A stretch of 64,000 bases of DNA, taken from an uncultured Bacteroidales bacterium (GTDB taxonomy: Bacteria > Bacteroidota > Bacteroidia > Bacteroidales > UBA932). Positions 9,801 through 18,342 of the stretch are shown here, piece after piece; position 1 is the stretch's first letter; every line of letters starts with the position of its first letter. The position numbers and the translations under genes were made by a program. Under the pieces are notes generated by a model. That model ran no database searches, was not told the origin of the DNA, and saw only the letters and a list, made by a program, of their open reading frames with translations. The stretch covers positions 1-64,000 of the forward strand of contig CAMXAU010000003.1 in the NCBI GenBank assembly GCA_947179325.1, given 5' to 3'.

Positions 9801-11449
9801 ATATCTTCTCAGACCTCGGTGGACACGTTTCCGGTGTCCTGAGGGCGGAAGGAGAAATAGACAGGCTGTCATTGAGCAGCGAGGACACGAGGGTAGATGA
9901 TGTATACCTGAAAGTCGGCTACACAAATGTAGGATATAATGTCACCGGGCCTTTCCATGTCGATGAGCTTGGAATCTATTTCGATGACATTGCAATATCC
10001 GACAGGTACGACAACAGGGGAAGCATAAAGGGCAAGATCGGATACGACCATTTCAGGAACATGAATTTCGATATCGGGATAGATGTCGACAGGATAGAGG
10101 CGATAGATGTAGTGGAGAAAGAGAGCGACATATTCTACGGGCATCTGTTTGCGACTGGCAACATTTCCGTAACCGGGCCGCTCAGTGCAGTCACCCTGAC
10201 TGCAGATGCGATGACCTCAAGGGAGGGCAATCTCCATATACCGATTTCCTCTACGATGAACGCCGGGACGACCAATCTCCTTAAATTCAAGGAATTCACA
10301 TACGAGGAGGAGGAAGACCCGTACATCGTGATGATGAGCAGGCTGAAGAGCCAGAAAAAGTCAGGCGGGGATTTCACCCTCAAGCTAAGGGTTTCAACAG
10401 ACCCGAAAGTTGAAGCCTTTGTGGAGCTTGACAAGTCCAGCGGGAATGTCATCAACGGAAGAGGCACAGGGACAATAGACCTGGAGGTCAACACGGGCAC
10501 AGGCAATTTCGACATAAAGGGAGACTATACTATAAGCAGCGGCAATGTGCACTTCGTCGTCCTCGGGCTTGCTGCGAGAGACTTCATCATAAACGAAGGA
10601 AGCAACATAAGGTTCAACGGCGATGTCATGGAAAGCACCCTGGACATAAGCGCGACCTACAGGACAAAGGCATCGCTGTCCACCCTCATCGCCGATACGA
10701 CATCAATAAACAACAAGAGACTTGTAGAATGCGGCATCAGGGTTACGGACAAGCTGAAGAATCCAAGGCTAAGCTTCTCGATAAACATCCCTGACCTTGA
10801 CCCGATGATCAAGGCAAAGGTAGAGAATGCGCTAAGCACTGAGGACAAGGTGCAGAAGCAGTTCATATACCTGCTCATCTCCAACAGCTTCCTGCCTGAC
10901 GAGCAGTCCGGGATTGTAAACAACACAAGCAATCTGTACGCGAGCGTCGGAGACCTTATGCTCAACCAGCTGAACAACATATTCCAGAAGCTTAACATTC
11001 CTCTGGACCTTGGGCTGAACTACCAGCAGAATACCCGGGGGGACAACATATTTGACGTGGCCGTCTCGACACAGCTGTTCAACAACAGGGTAATCGTCAA
11101 CGGCAACATAGGCAACCGGCAATATCGCACAGGCAACTCCAACAGCGATGTTGTAGGAGATATCGACATAGAGATCAAGCTCGACCGGGCGGGAATATTC
11201 AGGCTCAACCTGTTCTCCCATTCCGCCGACCAGTACACCAATTACCTGGACAACTCCCAGAGAAACGGCATCGGCATAACATGGCAGCAGGAGTTCAACA
11301 AGTTCGGCCAGTTTGTCCGGAGATCTTTCATGAGCAGGAAAAGAAGGGAGGCAGAGGAGCTTGAGGACATACGGAAGGCACAGAATGAAGAAAAGGTAAA
11401 GATGATAATAACTGCTGATGACAAGCAAAAAAGAAAGCAAGGCAAATGA
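6803..11449 (+). CDS. tamB: TamB-like translocation/assembly module protein (DUF490)
   Basis: This encodes a very large (1548 aa) inner-membrane-anchored protein. One N-terminal membrane helix (IIWYIVLGLIVLALTGILLL) is followed by a long repetitive beta-rich body and the conserved C-terminal DUF490/TamB region (FNFDIKGDYTISSGNVHF onward, with a basic tail). In other bacteria TamB spans the periplasm as a lipid-conducting groove and helps outer-membrane biogenesis; the same is inferred here. The start is uncertain: 6803 has an AAAGG-like site, while ATG 6845 (MGTIKKIFKI) looks more like a typical TamB N-terminus and is preceded by two TAnnTTTG matches (6823-6830, 6831-6838). The stop overlaps the next start (ATGA), so translation is coupled. 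Confidence 0.9.
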   Translation: MISKLFRNFVGLLQMGTIKKIFKIIWYIVLGLIVLALTGILLLQIPAVQTAVSSKVADMISEKFIDADIHLGKIHLKPFNTLVIRDIAVIDRNPYIVDTTACDAAVKAKLCDIGHCPIDTLFTAGSIIVRFSLKGLLGSSITIGSASVDDARLNLVLEDGESSTNLTRMFRIQKKEKKEVEDKEVFHIKEVELSRLRYTMKSYTAGNAHVYTDGIDWNDMDARDIYIKGRHLRLCGKIMSGELDRLSFNEKSGYACNSISGRAKVGRGKAAIEDLHLDDPWSDVYISTFNMYYDSASDFSDFIEKVRMEGIVEQSSLSLESISYFAPALSGKDMSLKLNGSMSGTVDNLAIERLEVSTEDGSVSGNIMGSISGLPDIEDMKATLLLRGFRFTASGLSRFIGQWSPSGKEPDFSQIAQDEIFMLDGKLNGKLNRLNVLAQVKSKAGWLDASLMLHNLIAKGKDIGINGTVGTHDLSIKEITGTVPVGPVTMSAGFGASLGDNFSVKVDSVKINRLNFNGYDYTGIIGAGTFTENRFDGKVIANDPNLNFLFQGIVSLSGKGSNSLYRFYANIGHADLQALKFDRRGRSDIRLQTVANFTRNSRGDVLGDVEINGIVLTNEQGQHDIGDIKISSKSSGGRYRIDLSSRFAEASYNGSGSPASFINDLACITVKRELPALSRNPEYEPNRNSYKVAFRTLNTMDLLSFIAPGMYVADNSVITLDISSEGILKGQVKSQRIAFREQYIKNMNFSFNNNDSALNGEITGEEISAAGFMTMSNRLELFVNDNHIGAGFSYENPGDLENKGEIVVYADVSRDEDDTVTYNIGLMPSSIYLNSNEWNIYPSEATVKGKDIFIGNLELRNGEQAITASGGLRESQGDTVSVHLDRFDLSVLNPLVGKKFDLRGAATGMAQVTSPSSERGILVDFICDSTSIGGTRLGNLEISSRWNTDFRRFDISVSNDIDGKKTFDIEGNYSTSLRRLDMAARLDSIDVGFAKPFLEDIFSDLGGHVSGVLRAEGEIDRLSLSSEDTRVDDVYLKVGYTNVGYNVTGPFHVDELGIYFDDIAISDRYDNRGSIKGKIGYDHFRNMNFDIGIDVDRIEAIDVVEKESDIFYGHLFATGNISVTGPLSAVTLTADAMTSREGNLHIPISSTMNAGTTNLLKFKEFTYEEEEDPYIVMMSRLKSQKKSGGDFTLKLRVSTDPKVEAFVELDKSSGNVINGRGTGTIDLEVNTGTGNFDIKGDYTISSGNVHFVVLGLAARDFIINEGSNIRFNGDVMESTLDISATYRTKASLSTLIADTTSINNKRLVECGIRVTDKLKNPRLSFSINIPDLDPMIKAKVENALSTEDKVQKQFIYLLISNSFLPDEQSGIVNNTSNLYASVGDLMLNQLNNIFQKLNIPLDLGLNYQQNTRGDNIFDVAVSTQLFNNRVIVNGNIGNRQYRTGNSNSDVVGDIDIEIKLDRAGIFRLNLFSHSADQYTNYLDNSQRNGIGITWQQEFNKFGQFVRRSFMSRKRREAEELEDIRKAQNEEKVKMIITADDKQKRKQGK

Positions 11450-12153
11450 CTAAAGGTAAACTATATCTGATACCGTCTCCTCTTGGAGAGAACGATCCTG
11501 CAGAAGTGATCCCGGCGCCGGTCCTGGAGATGCTGCAGAAGATACATGTATATGTTGTTGAAGAAGCCAGGACAGTACGGAGGTACCTGTCTAGGGCTGG
11601 ACTGAAAGGACGGATTGACGGTCTCGATTTCCATGAACTGAATGAGCACACCGGACAGGCCGAGGTAGAGTCATACATAAGGCTGTTCGACAACGGCACC
11701 GATGTAGGGCTGATATCCGAGGCCGGACTGCCGGCTGTCGCTGACCCGGGAGCACAGCTGGTCGCACTTGCCCACAGGCATGGAATCGAAGTCGTGCCGT
11801 TTGTCGGCCCATCCTCCCTCATGATGGCACTGATGGCATCAGGCCTTAACGGACAGTCATTTGCATTCTGCGGATATCTCCCTGCAAAGACAGACGAACG
11901 CAGGGCAAGGCTGAAGGCAATAGAGAAGATTTCATCCGCACACAGACAGACACAGATATTCATTGAGACACCTTACCGCAACGACCAGATGCTAAAGGAC
12001 ATCATGTCTACATGCCTGCCGTCGACAAGATTGTGCATCGCTGCAGACATAACGATGCCGGATGCATATATAATGACCAGGACAATCGCCGGATGGAAGG
12101 CCTCAGGGTTTTCCATAGGAAAGCGCCCATGTGTATTCTGCCTTCTTGCATAA
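11446..12153 (+). CDS. RsmI-like SAM-dependent methyltransferase (tetrapyrrole methylase fold)
   Basis: This encodes a 235-aa member of the COG0313 family. It opens with GKLYLIPSPLGE, the Bacteroidota version of the RsmI glycine-loop, and contains LISEAGLPAVADPGAQLV and VPFVGPSSLMMALMASG, which line the SAM pocket. RsmI 2'-O-methylates C1402 of 16S rRNA; this subfamily is shorter and divergent, so the rRNA target is inferred. Its ATG overlaps the tamB stop, and folB follows after 18 bp, making it part of one operon. Confidence 0.82.
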   Translation: MTKGKLYLIPSPLGENDPAEVIPAPVLEMLQKIHVYVVEEARTVRRYLSRAGLKGRIDGLDFHELNEHTGQAEVESYIRLFDNGTDVGLISEAGLPAVADPGAQLVALAHRHGIEVVPFVGPSSLMMALMASGLNGQSFAFCGYLPAKTDERRARLKAIEKISSAHRQTQIFIETPYRNDQMLKDIMSTCLPSTRLCIAADITMPDAYIMTRTIAGWKASGFSIGKRPCVFCLLA

Positions 12154-12171
12154 CCCCACAGAAACGTTGAG

Positions 12172-12567
12172 ATGGACACAATAGAACTTGAAGGAATGGA
12201 ATTCAAGGCATACCACGGATGTCTTGAGCATGAAAGGACTGAAGGAAACATTTTCATTGTTGACTTCTGTGGCGGCATGGACCTCACGGCAGCTTCCAGG
12301 ACCGACAGGCTGGAAGACACGCTTGACTATGGAGCCGTATATGACATAGTCGCAAAGGAGATGGAAAAGCCGTCAGACCTTCTTGAGCATGTCGCAGGAC
12401 GTATCTCGGATGCCATAGAGACAGCATTCCCCGAGCTGGACGGGTTCAGCATCAGGGTCTCCAAGAAGAATCCTCCGGTGAACGGGCCGGCAGCATGGTC
12501 AAGGGTAACGCTCAGGCGTGGCTGCATGTCATCAGAAGACGGAGATTACAACAATTCAAATCACTAA
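12172..12567 (+). CDS. folB: Dihydroneopterin aldolase
   Basis: FolB (131 aa) converts 7,8-dihydroneopterin to 6-hydroxymethyl-7,8-dihydropterin plus glycolaldehyde in folate synthesis. The hallmark N-terminus LEGMEFKAYHGCLEHER, the TLDYGAVYDIV segment, the LLEHVAGRISDAI helix (substrate Glu) and the C-terminal IRVSKKNPPVNG with its catalytic lysine are all readable. About ten residues after the last strand (SSEDGDYNNSNH) are extra. It lies in the tamB operon, and mtaB starts 4 bp after its stop. Confidence 0.92.
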   Translation: MDTIELEGMEFKAYHGCLEHERTEGNIFIVDFCGGMDLTAASRTDRLEDTLDYGAVYDIVAKEMEKPSDLLEHVAGRISDAIETAFPELDGFSIRVSKKNPPVNGPAAWSRVTLRRGCMSSEDGDYNNSNH

Positions 12568-12571
12568 CCAG

Positions 12572-13825
12572 ATGAGCAGAAAAATATCATTCACGACACT
12601 CGGCTGCAAACTTAACTATGCAGAAACGTCTACATACGAAAGGAAATTCATATCAGAAGGCCTTGAAGTGGTCCCATGGACAAAGCCGGCAGACATCTGT
12701 CTTGTGAACACATGTTCCGTGACAGAGCATTCCGACAAGAAATGCAGGAATATAATCCGCAAGCTGCACAGGCTTAACCCGGACGCTGCAATCGTCGTGA
12801 CCGGATGCTATGCACAGCTGAAAAGGCAGGAGATCGAGGAGATAGAAGGAGTAAGGTTCGTCTTCGGGGCCAATGAGAAGGCTGAGGTCGTGCCGGCTGT
12901 GATGGCCTATGTCAACGGAGAAAGCGACCGGAGGCGCAAGGAGGGGGACTTCTTCCTTGCATATTCCAGCGGGGAAAGGACACGGTCGTTCCTGAAGGTC
13001 CAGGACGGGTGCGACTTCAAATGCGCATACTGCACTGTCCCATATGCACGTGGGGAAAGCAGGAACATATCCATTGCAGACGCAGTAAGGCAGGCTGGGG
13101 AAATCGCGTCTGACGGCATAAAGGAAATCGTGCTGACTGGAGTGAACACCGGGGATTTCGGGAAGACGACCGGGGAGAATTTCTTCGACCTGATCAAGGC
13201 CCTTGACAAGGTCGACGGGATTGAGCGATACCGCATTTCTTCTATTGAGCCTAATCTTCTGACTGAGGAAATGGTTGACTGGATCGCTTCCGGAACGAAA
13301 TTCCTGCCGCATTTCCATATCCCGCTGCAGTCCGGCTCGGATACGATCCTTAAGGAAATGGGCCGGCGGTATGACACCGCTGCCTTTGAGCATAAGATCA
13401 GCTATATAAGGGAAAAGATGGAGCGTCCGGGTGCGCCTAAGGTGTTTTTCGGAATCGATGTGATCACAGGATTCCCGGGAGAGACGGAAGAGCTGTTCAT
13501 GGAGACATATAATTTCCTGAAAGACAGGATAAGGCCTGCCTTCATACATATTTTCCCATACTCGCGCCGGGCTGGCACTCCAGCTGCTGCGCGCAAGGAC
13601 CAGGTACAGGATTCGGTGAAGACTTCGCGTGTGGAAAGGCTGGAGGCCTTGTGCAGCCAGCTGCATGCGGAGTTTATCATGGCCAATAAAGGCCTTAAGG
13701 AGAAAGTCCTTTTTGAAAGCTCGGACAAGAACGGGAGGATGTTCGGATATACGGGAAACTACATACGTATCGACAGGCCGTTTGACGCAGATGCTGTAGG
13801 AAAGATCATAGACATTGAAATCTGA
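12572..13825 (+). CDS. mtaB: tRNA t6A37 methylthiotransferase MtaB
   Basis: This encodes a 417-aa radical-SAM enzyme that converts t6A37 to ms2t6A37. The N-terminal MTTase domain carries three cluster cysteines (LGCKLN, NTCSVT, GCYAQ). The radical SAM motif CDFKCAYC follows, then the HIPLQSGSD segment typical of the family, and a TRAM-like tail. LGCKLN at the start distinguishes MtaB from MiaB and RimO. The ATG at 12572 is preferred because it opens directly on the family N-terminus; an in-frame ATG at 12518 would overlap folB by 50 bp. The stop is immediately followed by the ATG of the next gene with no gap. Confidence 0.94.
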   Translation: MSRKISFTTLGCKLNYAETSTYERKFISEGLEVVPWTKPADICLVNTCSVTEHSDKKCRNIIRKLHRLNPDAAIVVTGCYAQLKRQEIEEIEGVRFVFGANEKAEVVPAVMAYVNGESDRRRKEGDFFLAYSSGERTRSFLKVQDGCDFKCAYCTVPYARGESRNISIADAVRQAGEIASDGIKEIVLTGVNTGDFGKTTGENFFDLIKALDKVDGIERYRISSIEPNLLTEEMVDWIASGTKFLPHFHIPLQSGSDTILKEMGRRYDTAAFEHKISYIREKMERPGAPKVFFGIDVITGFPGETEELFMETYNFLKDRIRPAFIHIFPYSRRAGTPAAARKDQVQDSVKTSRVERLEALCSQLHAEFIMANKGLKEKVLFESSDKNGRMFGYTGNYIRIDRPFDADAVGKIIDIEI

Positions 13826-14734
13826 ATGGAAAAGGCAAGGCTGACATTTCTCGGCACAGGGACGTCACAGGGCATCCCCATGATAGGATGCAGATGCAGC
13901 GTATGCTCTTCCGCCGACCCTATGGACAAGAGGCTCCGCTCTTCTGTCCTTGTTGAATGCGGCGGGCAGAACATCCTTGTCGACGCCGGACCTGATTTCC
14001 GGTATCAGATGCTCCGTGCAGGAGTCATCCACCTCGATGCCATACTCCTTACGCACAACCATAAGGACCACACAGGAGGGCTTGACGATGTAAGGGCATT
14101 CAACTTCATCGAGGGGCTTCCTGCTGAAATATATTGCGAAAGATATGTTGAGGAGTCACTGAGAAATGAATATTCTTACGCATTCGCGGAAAAGAAATAC
14201 CCCGGGGCACCGGAATGGCACATCCACAGGATTGACGGGAAGCCGTTTACAATTTTCCCGGACGGGCACAGGGAAAGGCTCGTATGGGTGTCGGGGAAAG
14301 GCTATGAACACGTATCATGTAGAGATGAAGAAGCTGGCGGGCAGCCGTCTGAAAGCCATGATGGCGACTCCGGCTGCGATAGGGATGCCGGGAAACGCCC
14401 TGTCACTGTAATCCCTATACGTGGAATGCACGGCAGTCTCCCAGTCCTTGGATACAGATTCGGGGACATAGCCTACTGCACGGACATGAACTATATAGCG
14501 GAAAGTGAATTCAGCAAGCTCCAGGGACTTGAACATTTTGTAATCAACTGCGTCAAGCGCGGAAAGCACCAGTCCCATTTCTCACTGGAAGAGGCAATCG
14601 GGACTGCAAGGCGTGTCGGGGCAAGGCATTCATGGCTCACGCATCTCTCACACCGCCTGCCCTGCTACAGGGAACTTTGCGCAGAGCTGCCGGAGGATAT
14701 CCTTCCGGCATATGACGGACTTGTCATAGGATAG
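13826..14734 (+). CDS. MBL-fold metallo-hydrolase, PhnP-like
   Basis: This encodes a 302-aa metallo-beta-lactamase-fold enzyme. It begins with LTFLGTGTSQGIP and a Cys pair (CRCSVC), has the metal motif THNHKDHTGG, and later LPVLGYRF..IAYCTDMNYI and a terminal LTHLSHRLP. This is the PhnP-like cyclic phosphodiesterase subgroup; the true substrate is unknown. Residues about 155-190 form a low-complexity, Asp/Glu/Gly-rich insertion before the PVTVIPI strand. The start codon abuts the mtaB stop, indicating translational coupling. Confidence 0.85.
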   Translation: MEKARLTFLGTGTSQGIPMIGCRCSVCSSADPMDKRLRSSVLVECGGQNILVDAGPDFRYQMLRAGVIHLDAILLTHNHKDHTGGLDDVRAFNFIEGLPAEIYCERYVEESLRNEYSYAFAEKKYPGAPEWHIHRIDGKPFTIFPDGHRERLVWVSGKGYEHVSCRDEEAGGQPSESHDGDSGCDRDAGKRPVTVIPIRGMHGSLPVLGYRFGDIAYCTDMNYIAESEFSKLQGLEHFVINCVKRGKHQSHFSLEEAIGTARRVGARHSWLTHLSHRLPCYRELCAELPEDILPAYDGLVIG

Positions 14735-14776
14735 CCTTAGAGGAACATTGAAAGAAACAACATTTAATTTAATATC

Positions 14777-16306
14777 ATGAGAAACCACATTTTGACACTA
14801 TTGGCCTTTGCTGCCTGCACATTTTCCTCTGCTGCGCAGAATGCATCCGTCACTGTTGTACCTGAAACAGGATTCACAGGACGCGGCAACAGATGCGAGA
14901 CACTTCTTGACATGGAGATTGCCAGCGATGAAGCCTGTTCCCTCAGGTCAATCTCGCTGAGCCTTGAGGGAAGTGCCGACCTGAACGACATGGAAATGAT
15001 ATATGTATTTTTCAATTCTGACAACGGGGACAGGATTGAACTCGGCAAGGCCAGGCCGTCGCATAAGGATATCGTATTCCGCCTCAGGAAGCCATTCCCG
15101 GAAATCACAGGGAATGCGGCGGTCCAGGTATGTGCGGACATTTCCGGAGACGCCGTTGAGGGCAACCGCATCAAGGCCAGCATCAGGTCTGTCAAGACAG
15201 ATAAAGGGTCATACGTTCCGGCTGCCGTAGAAAATCCTGGCCGTGAAATCCTCCTGGCAAGGGTGAGGCTATATGCCCCTGGGGACCATGGTTCAAGAAA
15301 CTGGAGGATCCCTGCAATATGCTGTCTCGGGGACGGTTCCCTGCTTGCAGTGAACGACAAGCGCAAATTCAATGAAGGAGACCTGCCCGCAGACATAGAC
15401 ATTGTCGCAAGCCGCAGCACAGACGGTGGACTTACATGGTCAGAACCAGTTGACATCGCTGTAGGTCAAGGCTATAAGAAAGGGTTCGGAGACCCTGCGC
15501 TCGCTGTCACAGAGGACGGAGAAATCATATGTGCATTTGTCGGCGGAAACGGGCTTTGGGCATCTACACCCGAAGATCCGCAGCGTTCATATATATCACG
15601 AAGCACAGACGGCGGTAAAAGCTGGAGCCAGCCAGAGGACATCACGTCCATCATATACGGCCCTGAGGCAGACAACCCACAATGCAGGAAATACAGGTCT
15701 TCATTTTTCGGTTCAGGAAACGGGATTACGCTCAGGCACGGTGAGCATGCCGGCAGGATCATGTTTGTTGCGGCCATGTACCCGGCCCAGTATCTGAACA
15801 ACCATGCAGTATATTCTGATGACGGCGGAAAGACATGGCATGTCTCTGACGTTGCGTTTGAGGGAGGAGACGAGGCAAAGGTTGTTGAACTTTCCGACGG
15901 AAGGATACTCATGAGCATAAGGCGCAGCGGAGAAAGGGGATACAGCATATCGTGCGATGGAGGCGAGACATGGTCCGGGCAGGGGCTATGGCCTGAAATA
16001 AATACAAACGCATGCAATGGCGACATGATACGCTATTCCTCAACGGATGACGGAAAAGGATACAATCTTCTGCTGCATTCCATCCCGAATGACCGCGAAA
16101 GACGTAATGTCAGCATTTTCAGAAGCTATGATGAGGGGCAGTCATGGGTTTCTCCAAAGACAATCTGCCCAGGCAACTCTGTATATTCTTCATTGACTGT
16201 ACTCAATGACGGCACCATCGGGATATATGTAGAAGAAAATCCCGGTGAGGAGGGATGCTCGCTCTGGTTCATGAACTTCTCCCTGGACTGGCTGACAAGA
16301 CCTTGA
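14777..16306 (+). CDS. Secreted exo-alpha-sialidase (BNR repeat, GH33-like)
   Basis: This encodes a 509-aa predicted periplasmic or exported enzyme with a signal peptide (MRNHILTLLAFAACTFSSAAQ). Residues 22-160 form a beta-sandwich of the BNR-associated type. The six-bladed propeller follows, with the RIP motif (NWRIPA, R177) that binds the sialate carboxylate and Asp boxes STDGGLTW, STDGGKSW, SDDGGKTW and CDGGETW. Sialidases release terminal sialic acid from host glycans. No nan transporter or epimerase is adjacent. It follows the MBL gene by 42 bp, and a stem-loop at 16318-16356 lies after its stop. Confidence 0.9.
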   Translation: MRNHILTLLAFAACTFSSAAQNASVTVVPETGFTGRGNRCETLLDMEIASDEACSLRSISLSLEGSADLNDMEMIYVFFNSDNGDRIELGKARPSHKDIVFRLRKPFPEITGNAAVQVCADISGDAVEGNRIKASIRSVKTDKGSYVPAAVENPGREILLARVRLYAPGDHGSRNWRIPAICCLGDGSLLAVNDKRKFNEGDLPADIDIVASRSTDGGLTWSEPVDIAVGQGYKKGFGDPALAVTEDGEIICAFVGGNGLWASTPEDPQRSYISRSTDGGKSWSQPEDITSIIYGPEADNPQCRKYRSSFFGSGNGITLRHGEHAGRIMFVAAMYPAQYLNNHAVYSDDGGKTWHVSDVAFEGGDEAKVVELSDGRILMSIRRSGERGYSISCDGGETWSGQGLWPEINTNACNGDMIRYSSTDDGKGYNLLLHSIPNDRERRNVSIFRSYDEGQSWVSPKTICPGNSVYSSLTVLNDGTIGIYVEENPGEEGCSLWFMNFSLDWLTRP

Positions 16307-16317
16307 CACCACATGGT

Positions 16318-16356
16318 TTCCGTGCACTCCATGCTATATCCACGGGGTGCACGGAA
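16318..16356. terminator. Stem-loop between convergent sialidase and recQ
   Basis: TTCCGTGCAC (16318-16327) and its exact complement GTGCACGGAA (16347-16356) form a 10-bp stem with a 19-nt loop. It sits in the 50-bp gap between two convergent stops, so a bidirectional terminator is likely. It has no clear T-run. Confidence 0.5.
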
Positions 16357-18108
16357 TCAGCAGTCGCTTTCATGGCGAAGCCTTGCAAGGTGCTCCTTTG
16401 CACCGTCGCTTCTGCACACATCGCATGTCCCGCAGTCCTCACTTTTCTCCTGTCCGAAATACCTCAATATATAACGGCTCCTGCACTCGTCTTCCTCCTG
16501 GACATATTCTTCCATTGCCTGCATCCTCTCATGGGCAGTCCTTTTAAGGCGGGCGTACCGTTCCGGATCAAGATTCACATTCTTCGGACGAAGCCTGTCA
16601 TAGTGCAGATATATCACAGTTGCATGGTCTGCCGGTATATACCTTATTATATGCTGCAGGGAAAGTCCGTACAGCACCTGGCGCAATGCCGGCACCTGGA
16701 GACCGGCAGATGCCGCGACATAGTCCTCCTCGATCGGGAGAGGGTACGAGAATATTCCAGGGTATTTCCTCATCAGCACCTCCAGCACAGCCTCCATATG
16801 AGGCTCCGGCAGCTCTATGTCATAAAGGGATGTCCTGGACGCCATGATATGGATCTTCGTTGCGATGTCCATATCCTCCATAATTGTCCAATGCCCTGCC
16901 TTCTCGATATATTTCATTGCATACCAGGCTGACGAACGGTTCAGCTTGAAATGGCGGCAGAAATCCTCCAGGACAAATTTCAGCTGCCTTCCCTCACCTG
17001 TGTCATACGCCACCTGAAAAAAAGAATGCACCTTATGGTATATCTCCTCTATATAATCAAGCGACGGGAAAGAGAGCGTCTCGATCTGATGCAGACGGCG
17101 TATATCCGAACTGTTCCACATCAGTACGGCATACGAGCGTTTCCCGTCACGGCCAGCACGCCCTGCCTCCTGAAAATATGCCTCAGGTGACTCCGGGACA
17201 TCAAAATGCGCGACGAAACGGACGTCCGCCTTGTCTATGCCCATGCCGAAAGCATTGGTACATACCATGACCCTTATCTTCCCTGATTTCCAGTCCTCCT
17301 GCCTCCTGGCACGGAGCAGAGGACCAAGGCCGGCATGGTAGAAAGAGGCGGATACGCCATTGGAGACGAGAAAAGCGGAGAGTTCCTCTGTCTTCTTCCG
17401 GCTTCTGACATACACTACACCTGTCCCCCCTACAGATGCGCAGATTTTCAGGAGCTGTCCAAGCTTGTCCTCGCATTTACGCACGATATATGACAGGTTT
17501 GGCCTTTCAAAGCCACTTTTAAGCAAAAGCTTTTCCTTGAATGAAAGGCGCTCCATTATATCTTCAGCCACAGACGGGGTAGCAGTTGCTGTCAGGGCGA
17601 TGACAGGGGCATCCACAATCTCCCTCAGCCCACTTATATTAAGGTAGTCCGGGCGGAAATCATATCCCCACTGGGAAATGCAGTGGGCCTCATCAACGAC
17701 TATATAGCTGACATTCATCTGTCCTGCATACTGCCTGAACAATGCTGTTGAAAGACGTTCCGGGGAAAGGTACAGGAACTTGAAATCACCGTATGCCGCA
17801 TTATTGAGCGCAAGGTCAACCTCCCTGCGTGACATTCCGGTATGCACCGCAAGGGCCTTGATACCCCTGTCGCACAGGTTCTGCACCTGGTCTTTCATCA
17901 AAGCTATGAGCGGAGTCACAACGAGTGCAATGCCCTCCTTCATAAGAGCCGGCACCTGGAAGCAGACTGACTTGCCTCCTCCTGTCGGCAGGATGGCAAG
18001 CACATCCTTCCCGTCTGAAGCGGCATCAATGATCTCGCGCTGCATGGGCCTGAACGAGTCATAGCCCCAATATTCCTTCAATACCTCTGTAGCTCTGTCT
18101 ATACCCAT
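16357..18108 (-). CDS. recQ: RecQ-family ATP-dependent DNA helicase
   Basis: This encodes a 583-aa superfamily 2 helicase that unwinds DNA 3' to 5' in recombination and repair. Motif 0 (YWGYDSFRPMQREII), the Walker A (LPTGGGKSV), the Walker B DEAH box (VVDEAHCISQWG), motif VI (QEAGRAGRDG) and a C-terminal zinc segment (CRSRYILRYFGQ...CGTCDVC) are present. The RecQ-C terminal order is slightly rearranged, with the zinc cysteines at the very end and no HRDC domain, as in the short Bacteroidota type. The ATG at 18108 gives the normal N-terminus; the in-frame extension to 18264 is rejected. A lone -7 match (TAATTTTG, 18232-18225) lies upstream. Confidence 0.93.
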   Translation of the reverse strand: MGIDRATEVLKEYWGYDSFRPMQREIIDAASDGKDVLAILPTGGGKSVCFQVPALMKEGIALVVTPLIALMKDQVQNLCDRGIKALAVHTGMSRREVDLALNNAAYGDFKFLYLSPERLSTALFRQYAGQMNVSYIVVDEAHCISQWGYDFRPDYLNISGLREIVDAPVIALTATATPSVAEDIMERLSFKEKLLLKSGFERPNLSYIVRKCEDKLGQLLKICASVGGTGVVYVRSRKKTEELSAFLVSNGVSASFYHAGLGPLLRARRQEDWKSGKIRVMVCTNAFGMGIDKADVRFVAHFDVPESPEAYFQEAGRAGRDGKRSYAVLMWNSSDIRRLHQIETLSFPSLDYIEEIYHKVHSFFQVAYDTGEGRQLKFVLEDFCRHFKLNRSSAWYAMKYIEKAGHWTIMEDMDIATKIHIMASRTSLYDIELPEPHMEAVLEVLMRKYPGIFSYPLPIEEDYVAASAGLQVPALRQVLYGLSLQHIIRYIPADHATVIYLHYDRLRPKNVNLDPERYARLKRTAHERMQAMEEYVQEEDECRSRYILRYFGQEKSEDCGTCDVCRSDGAKEHLARLRHESDC

Positions 18109-18251
18109 GGTCAACCTGAAATATAATGTCACATTGCCGGAGCCTACCGGCGGCATGCCACACATGAAATTTCCTGGCTTGCTTTTTGCAGTAACCGGCG
18201 CCGGATTTTTAAAGTCCGCCAATGCAAAATTAGAAATATTTTGGAGGAAAA

Positions 18252-18282
18252 TTTGAGCAATCACAAAAATATCCTATTTTTG
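18252..18282 (+). promoter_or_regulatory. Promoter of pckA
   Basis: TTTG at 18252-18255 and TATTTTTG at 18275-18282 are separated by 19 nt, an exact Bacteroides-type promoter. The start point would be near 18289, leaving a leader of about 54 nt that is A/T-rich with no Shine-Dalgarno sequence, as is common for highly expressed genes of this phylum. Confidence 0.75.
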
Positions 18283-18342
18283 CACCGCGTGAAAAAGTTT
18301 ATTTGAAATTCAGTGCAAACTTTAAAATAATTTTTTGGTTTT

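Noticed and set aside
12653..13666. Long open frame antisense to mtaB (about 337 codons)
   Set aside because: It overlaps a complete, motif-rich radical SAM gene, shows no family resemblance or signal, and is explained by codon bias on the opposite strand.
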